A DNA stretch of 64,000 nt, from NCBI RefSeq assembly GCF_030269925.1, contig NC_085123.1:6820001-6884000 (forward strand), given 5' to 3'. The stretch is from Bombyx mori. Lineage: Eukaryota; Arthropoda; Insecta; Lepidoptera; Bombycidae. This document shows positions 24,701-30,700 of this stretch, piece by piece (positions within the stretch are counted from its first letter, which is position 1; every line of letters starts with the position of its first letter). A program made the position numbers and the translations under genes. The notes under the pieces were generated by a model. It had not been told where the DNA came from. It saw only the letters and a list, made by a program, of their open reading frames with translations, and ran no database searches.

Positions 24701-27700
24701 ACTCCACATAGCGTCATTGCTTGTCATTTTGTATTTCAAAATGCACAGCGCCGTTATTGGAGCATCCTATTTAAAGTTCGTCGAAATGATCTAATCTCTA
24801 TTTATATCGAATATTGTTCGTTCATCTTATGTCGGTTACGGTGACGAGTTCATCTAAATTTAGACAGATAGAGATCTTTTACGAACGCCTTATACACCAC
24901 AAGTTAAAAAAGTAGATAAATTTATTATAAAAATTTCGATTTACTTACAGTTGGCAACTTTATCGCAAAGTACGATCTCTTTCAGCAAACCCTTCTTAGT
25001 TTCCACAAAAATATTTTGGCACCTTGATAATTGAATTTAAATGGAATACATGTAGAATTTAATATGAGATCTAGATTATTTCTAAAGAGATATTATTAGG
25101 TGCCAATCATTCTTATTTTTATTTCTACGATTTTTACTATTTCAATTTATTTATAAAATAATCAAATCAAATCAAATCAAAGATTTGATTAGATAAAATT
25201 AGTATTAGATAAAAAATAAAAATGAATAATTTTTAAATGAAAACTTTATAACGAACGAACTTTGAACTATACGGCTCGTCACTAAGCCTTGAGTTAGATA
25301 AAGCGTCTCATCATACGAGTATTATAACTTGACAATTACGTATTTTATTAATGTTAGTTTTTAATTACTTTAATCAGACACTTTGAGATATAAGATGGAA
25401 GTCTTAATTGCATGGTACGCCGAGGATCGACATAAAATTAACCAGCCTGTGGAACAATATATATTCAAATATAAAATTCATGCGGTGTTTTGAGATGAGG
25501 ATACTACAAGATTCGAATGATCAAAGTATCAAAAAATTTCGTTATTCAGCCAGTCATCATCTTCTGATTAACAACAGACCATTTCTATAATGATCACCTA
25601 GCGTAAATATATTTCTTGGCTCAAAATAAATAATAGTTTAAAAAAACTAAAAAAATACGCTTTTACAGAAAAAAAATATTTTATTCATTTTAAATAAATT
25701 TTAATAAATTTGAATTAAAAGGAGTGTAAGAAAAAATGATCTTATTGTAAAAAAAACCCGCTTTTTTAAAATAAAATATTTGTTTCTTAAAATCAATAAA
25801 AAAAATTTTTTCTGTAAATGCGTATTTCTTTAGTTTTTTTAAACTTTTATTTATTTTTCATTTTTTAATTGAGTTTTAAATTTTTCATTTTTTTTTAAAT
25901 ATTGAATTGTCATCGGTCGTTAATAAGTATGCCGAATTTCGAGTTAATCCGACGTTTTGAAGGGGCTCAAAATCATGTTCAAAGATTCCGTTACATACAT
26001 ACGTCTGAAGCTAACTAATAAAAGCGTATTAAAATACCACAATACGGATTTCAGGAAACACTGCACATCTGCGTGAAGCCGTTCCATTATTCGTACGCGC
26101 GGGACGAATGGCTTGTCGAATGGTTCGAATTCAATCGTTTGCTGGGGGCCAGTCACTTTTACATGTACAACGAGTCCCTGAGCGCTCCGGTCGGGTGTCT
26201 GCTCGACTACTACAGGAAACAGGGCCTTATCACTCTGTTGCCTTGGAAACTGCCGATTGTATCCAAAGCTGAAATTCGGTGAGTTCAACGAAGTTTTTTT
26301 TTTTTTTTTTTGGTGATGATTAAGACGGTGATGATTAAGACTCTTAATAACAAGTTCTTTCAGCAAGACTCGATTCACATAGGAGTGGCTGAAAATACTT
26401 TTCCAAATTAATCCAATGGAGATTGTTTCTAATGAGATTTACATTTTAAAATGCTGTTATAATGATATAAAAACTAACGCATGCTACAGTAATAAACGTT
26501 TCATCAGATAAAAAAAACTATGTTTTTCTACTAAAAATGTCTTGTCTTCGCGTTCTGATATGAATTCATTATTTAAAAAATTTTTTTTTTTTTATATCTC
26601 AGATGGGTGGACGAGCTCACAGCCCACCTGGTGTTAAGTGGTTACTGGAGCCCATAGACATCTACAACGTAAATGCGCCAGCCACCTTGAGATATAAGTT
26701 CTAAGGTCTCAGGTATAGTTACAACGGCTGCCCCACCCTTCAAACCGAAACTCATTACTGCTTCATGATAGAAATAAGTAGGGTGGTGGTACCTACCCGT
26801 GCGGACTCACAAGAGGTCCTACCACCAGTAAGTTATATCCAATTTTTTTTTATTGCTTACATGGGTGGACGAGCTTACAGCCCCCCTGGTGTGGAATGGT
26901 TACAGTAGCCCATAGACATCTACAACATTAACGCCGCCACCAATCTTAAGATATGAGTTTTAAGGTCTCAGTATAGTTACTATTTAATAGCACCTGCATG
27001 TATTTTATAATATGTAGATATATATGTTACGCACATCTCAGATCATTTGGCTTTAAAGTAATCGGTGGCCATATACATCTTTGTAAATATTTTGTAATTA
27101 TTTATCAAGGATGACATTTCAAAACCTCAGCAACTTGATAATTAACCTGTTGATCCGACCGAGCTAGTTTTGTGTAAACAGTATCAGTGAGTGACACGAA
27201 TGCTTAGTTCATTTATTTATTGTGAATATTTCATTTTTGTGATTTAATTTTTTTTAAGAGTACATTAACAAAGTACAGTTGAGTGTCTTACTATACTAAA
27301 TAGAACTACTATGTTACTATGAACTAAATACACAAGATAGTGGAGAACACACCAGTGCGGTCTGTAAATTCGTTAATTCGTTATATTAAAAGATTTTTTT
27401 TGTGTATGTGTTTATGTACTGTTTTATAAAAAACTAGTTGTACCCGTCCGCTTCGCTGGGCATTTAAAATTAACCTTATTATTTCTCACCCCCACAAAGA
27501 TTCTCATCATTAACTCTCCCGCAACTGGTGTAGGGATTCCAACACTCACATAAATATTAACCTATCCATTAAGTACATGTATTTGGATGGATACCAAGTT
27601 TCAAGTCAATCGGATGCATGGTTCAGTAGTTATAACGGAACATCCGTAAAAACTACTGTAGATTTTTATATTAGTATAAATAGTATAGATAAAAAAAAAA

Positions 27701-30700
27701 TTAGCATTCTGCACACCTTCACTATTTTCTCTATAAGTGTGAGAAATTTCATACTACTCCGTCAGCGCAATTTTCGTAAAAAGGGATACAAAGTTTCTGC
27801 TTCACTTAAGAATACTCGTATATAGATTGTGTTGGGTTTTTTCCAGGACGGAAGGTCAGTTCGCGGCGTTCAACGACTGCCTGTACCGGTCGATGTCGTC
27901 AGCGGGATGGCTGCTCGTCATAGACGTGGACGAAGTCGTGTTGCCGCACCGCGAGCGCACGCTCCTGGCGCTGCTGACGTCACTCCGAGCCTCTTATAAT
28001 CCACCATCGAAGGCACCATCCGCCTTTCTGTTCCGGAATGCATTCTTCTATTTGCGCTGGGAGGTGAGGCTGGGTTATTCGTTGGATTATATAAAAAGGC
28101 AAACTGTGAATTCAGCCATTCAACAAACGCGACTTTTCTGTTTTGTCTTATAAGAGTGGTATAGAATGTATTAGCGTATGGTTTCGCACCTCTCCTAGTC
28201 TTGATTGTAGCTGGTTTTTAGGGTTAAAATTCACTTGTATCATTTCAGCTTAAACCCAATACAAAGACGCTGCCAGATCTCGAAATACTGTTATTTTTAT
28301 GTTTAAACAAATTTTCGGTGGGTACTTTGCTAAATAGTAAAATTTCTACTTATAACCAATAATGTACATTTATAGTTTTCGCTGATGGTAGGGCGTATTA
28401 TGAGTGCATTGGAATAGGTACAACCGTTCCGCCTATATCTACCACGAAGCAGTATTGTGTTCCTATTTGAAGAATAGGAAGGTTGTTAAAAAAAAAAATT
28501 CAACCCCAGACTTCCTGTTTGTCCCGTCAAGACAATAACCACTTAACACTGTATAACCTAATTCATTTTCTAACAAAAACAAAAAAAAAAATACATAGCT
28601 ATCGAAAAATGCACAGTTTTTAAAAAAGTCGTATTTTATTAAATGAAAACAAACAATGAGATTAATTAAAGTAGTAAAAGCAGCATTAATTGTTATAACT
28701 TTAGAGAGGAAGCGCGCTCTAATTTGTCCATACAAACATATCCCTCTTGTTTCCTTCCTAGATAATGACCTTAGAACAAAAAAAATATTTTGTCATACTA
28801 TCTGCACAGTTTAACCATTAACAATGTTACAATAAAATTAAAATAGATACATCAATTTTATCGTTGAATTTCGAGTCAAGTCATTGTTATTTCACAATGT
28901 ATTGTGTATTCGCGTTTTGGCGCCAATCTTTGTTAAATGCTATTTTAATATTAAAATTGAGTAGGGCGATAAAGAACACTTAATTGCTGTGAAAAATACA
29001 CAAAGTAGATATCGAGTTGAATACGTTTTTTGGAACTCGCCATCGGCTCGGTATTAGTCGATAGTCGAATGTTTGTGTACCTGACTTTTGATAGAGACAA
29101 TGAAATATCCTCTGCTTGTGACAGAAATTCGCTTAGGTATTAAGTAGTCAGATATTCAGAGACGAAAACGAGAGAGCGAGCGAGTGAGTGAGAGCGAACG
29201 AGAGCGCGAGCGAGTGAGAGTTAGAAATAGAAAGGCGCGAGGTCGCAATTCGGACAGGCGATTAAAGTGACGTAGGAACGAATCCGAAGAGATTGTGTTA
29301 GAAATTAAATATTACCTACATTTTGTATTGAAATCATTTCAATTTGCAGCTTATAAGACGCATTGGTTATTACTTAGCCGTTATTATAAAAATAATTAAG
29401 CTTTTAAAATCAAAAGTAATTCTAAGGCACACAAAGGGATGTAAAAGAGTGTCTAGTCTTATGTACTAAAGTAAGATTTAATTAAGCAGACCGACCCAAT
29501 TTATCCTCAAAGCCCTACAACATATTCTCGATTAGTCATTCCAATCCAACTTTAGTGATTGTTAGCTGAGGTGTTGGCTATGCAAGTGACACGTGTATAT
29601 TTTTTCCCAAGAGATATTCTATGTATCGGTCAATGTATAATATCACGATAGAATTCTGAAGACTGTGATGATTAAGACTCTTAATAACAATTTCTTTCAG
29701 CAATACTCGATCCACATAGGAGTGGCTGAAAATACTTTTCCAAATTAATCCAATGGAGATCGTTCTAATGAGATTTACATTTTAAAATGCTGTTATAATG
29801 ATGTAAAAACTAACGCATGCTTTCATCAGATAAAAAAAACTGTTTTTCTACCATATCAACCATATCATTTTAAGAATGAAACGCATTACTCGATCCACAT
29901 AGGAGTATACCTATATCCATAAATACTTCCACAAATTTATAATCGTAGTTTCTTTTTTTCTTTTCCTTTCATCCCATAATGATTTTACAGAATATATACT
30001 TATAATTTTTATGTGACCAAATCACTCCATTTTACTATAACGTTATCGTTACCAGTAATAAAATTATTCAAGTATTCTAAGCGTATTCAAGTAAGCTTAT
30101 TTAAGTATTTCCGCATTCCCGTTCGCTCCTGATTGTCTATCGATCGAATGCAGGACGACAAGGAGGCGACGGCGCCGCTTACGACGGCTCGCAAGACGCG
30201 CCGCTGGGCGACGCCGCACGCGCTCAAAAACCGCAGCAAGTACGCGCTCCGGCCGCGCGACGCCGTCGAGCTCGGGAACCACTTCCTGTGGGAGCTCGCG
30301 CCGGGGGCCAGCTCCGTCGGCGTGCCCACCGACAGGGCCTTGCTCCACCACTATAGGGTAAGACATACCAGACTTCCATAATATTCATCAGCTTACCTTT
30401 ACGTATTTAAATTGTATCTCTTCAATGAAGGAGCGTTACGTATTTGACCAGTGCTGTTGGATTGGATATTTCAACTTTTGAACTGTGAATGTTTCGTAAT
30501 AATAATAGTAAACCGCAAAATACCGACTGAATCTTTTTCAAAGTTTCTTATTTGGAAGAGATCACTTATAGCGATGATACAGCCCATAAATGATGACACA
30601 GCCCGCAGATGATGTGATCCGGTGTAGCAAAGGACCACGTCTTGTAAGAAAACGCGTACTTAACGCGTATTCACGAACGACTTTCACGCTGAAAGCAACA

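Noticed and set aside
25944..26378. 144-codon minus-strand ORF over GT92 exon 4
   Set aside because: Shadow of the plus-strand exon plus flanking repeat; the plus frame has the family motifs and splice sites.
30087..30366. Minus-strand ORFs of 80-89 codons
   Set aside because: Antisense shadows of the GC-rich GT92 exon 30154-30357.
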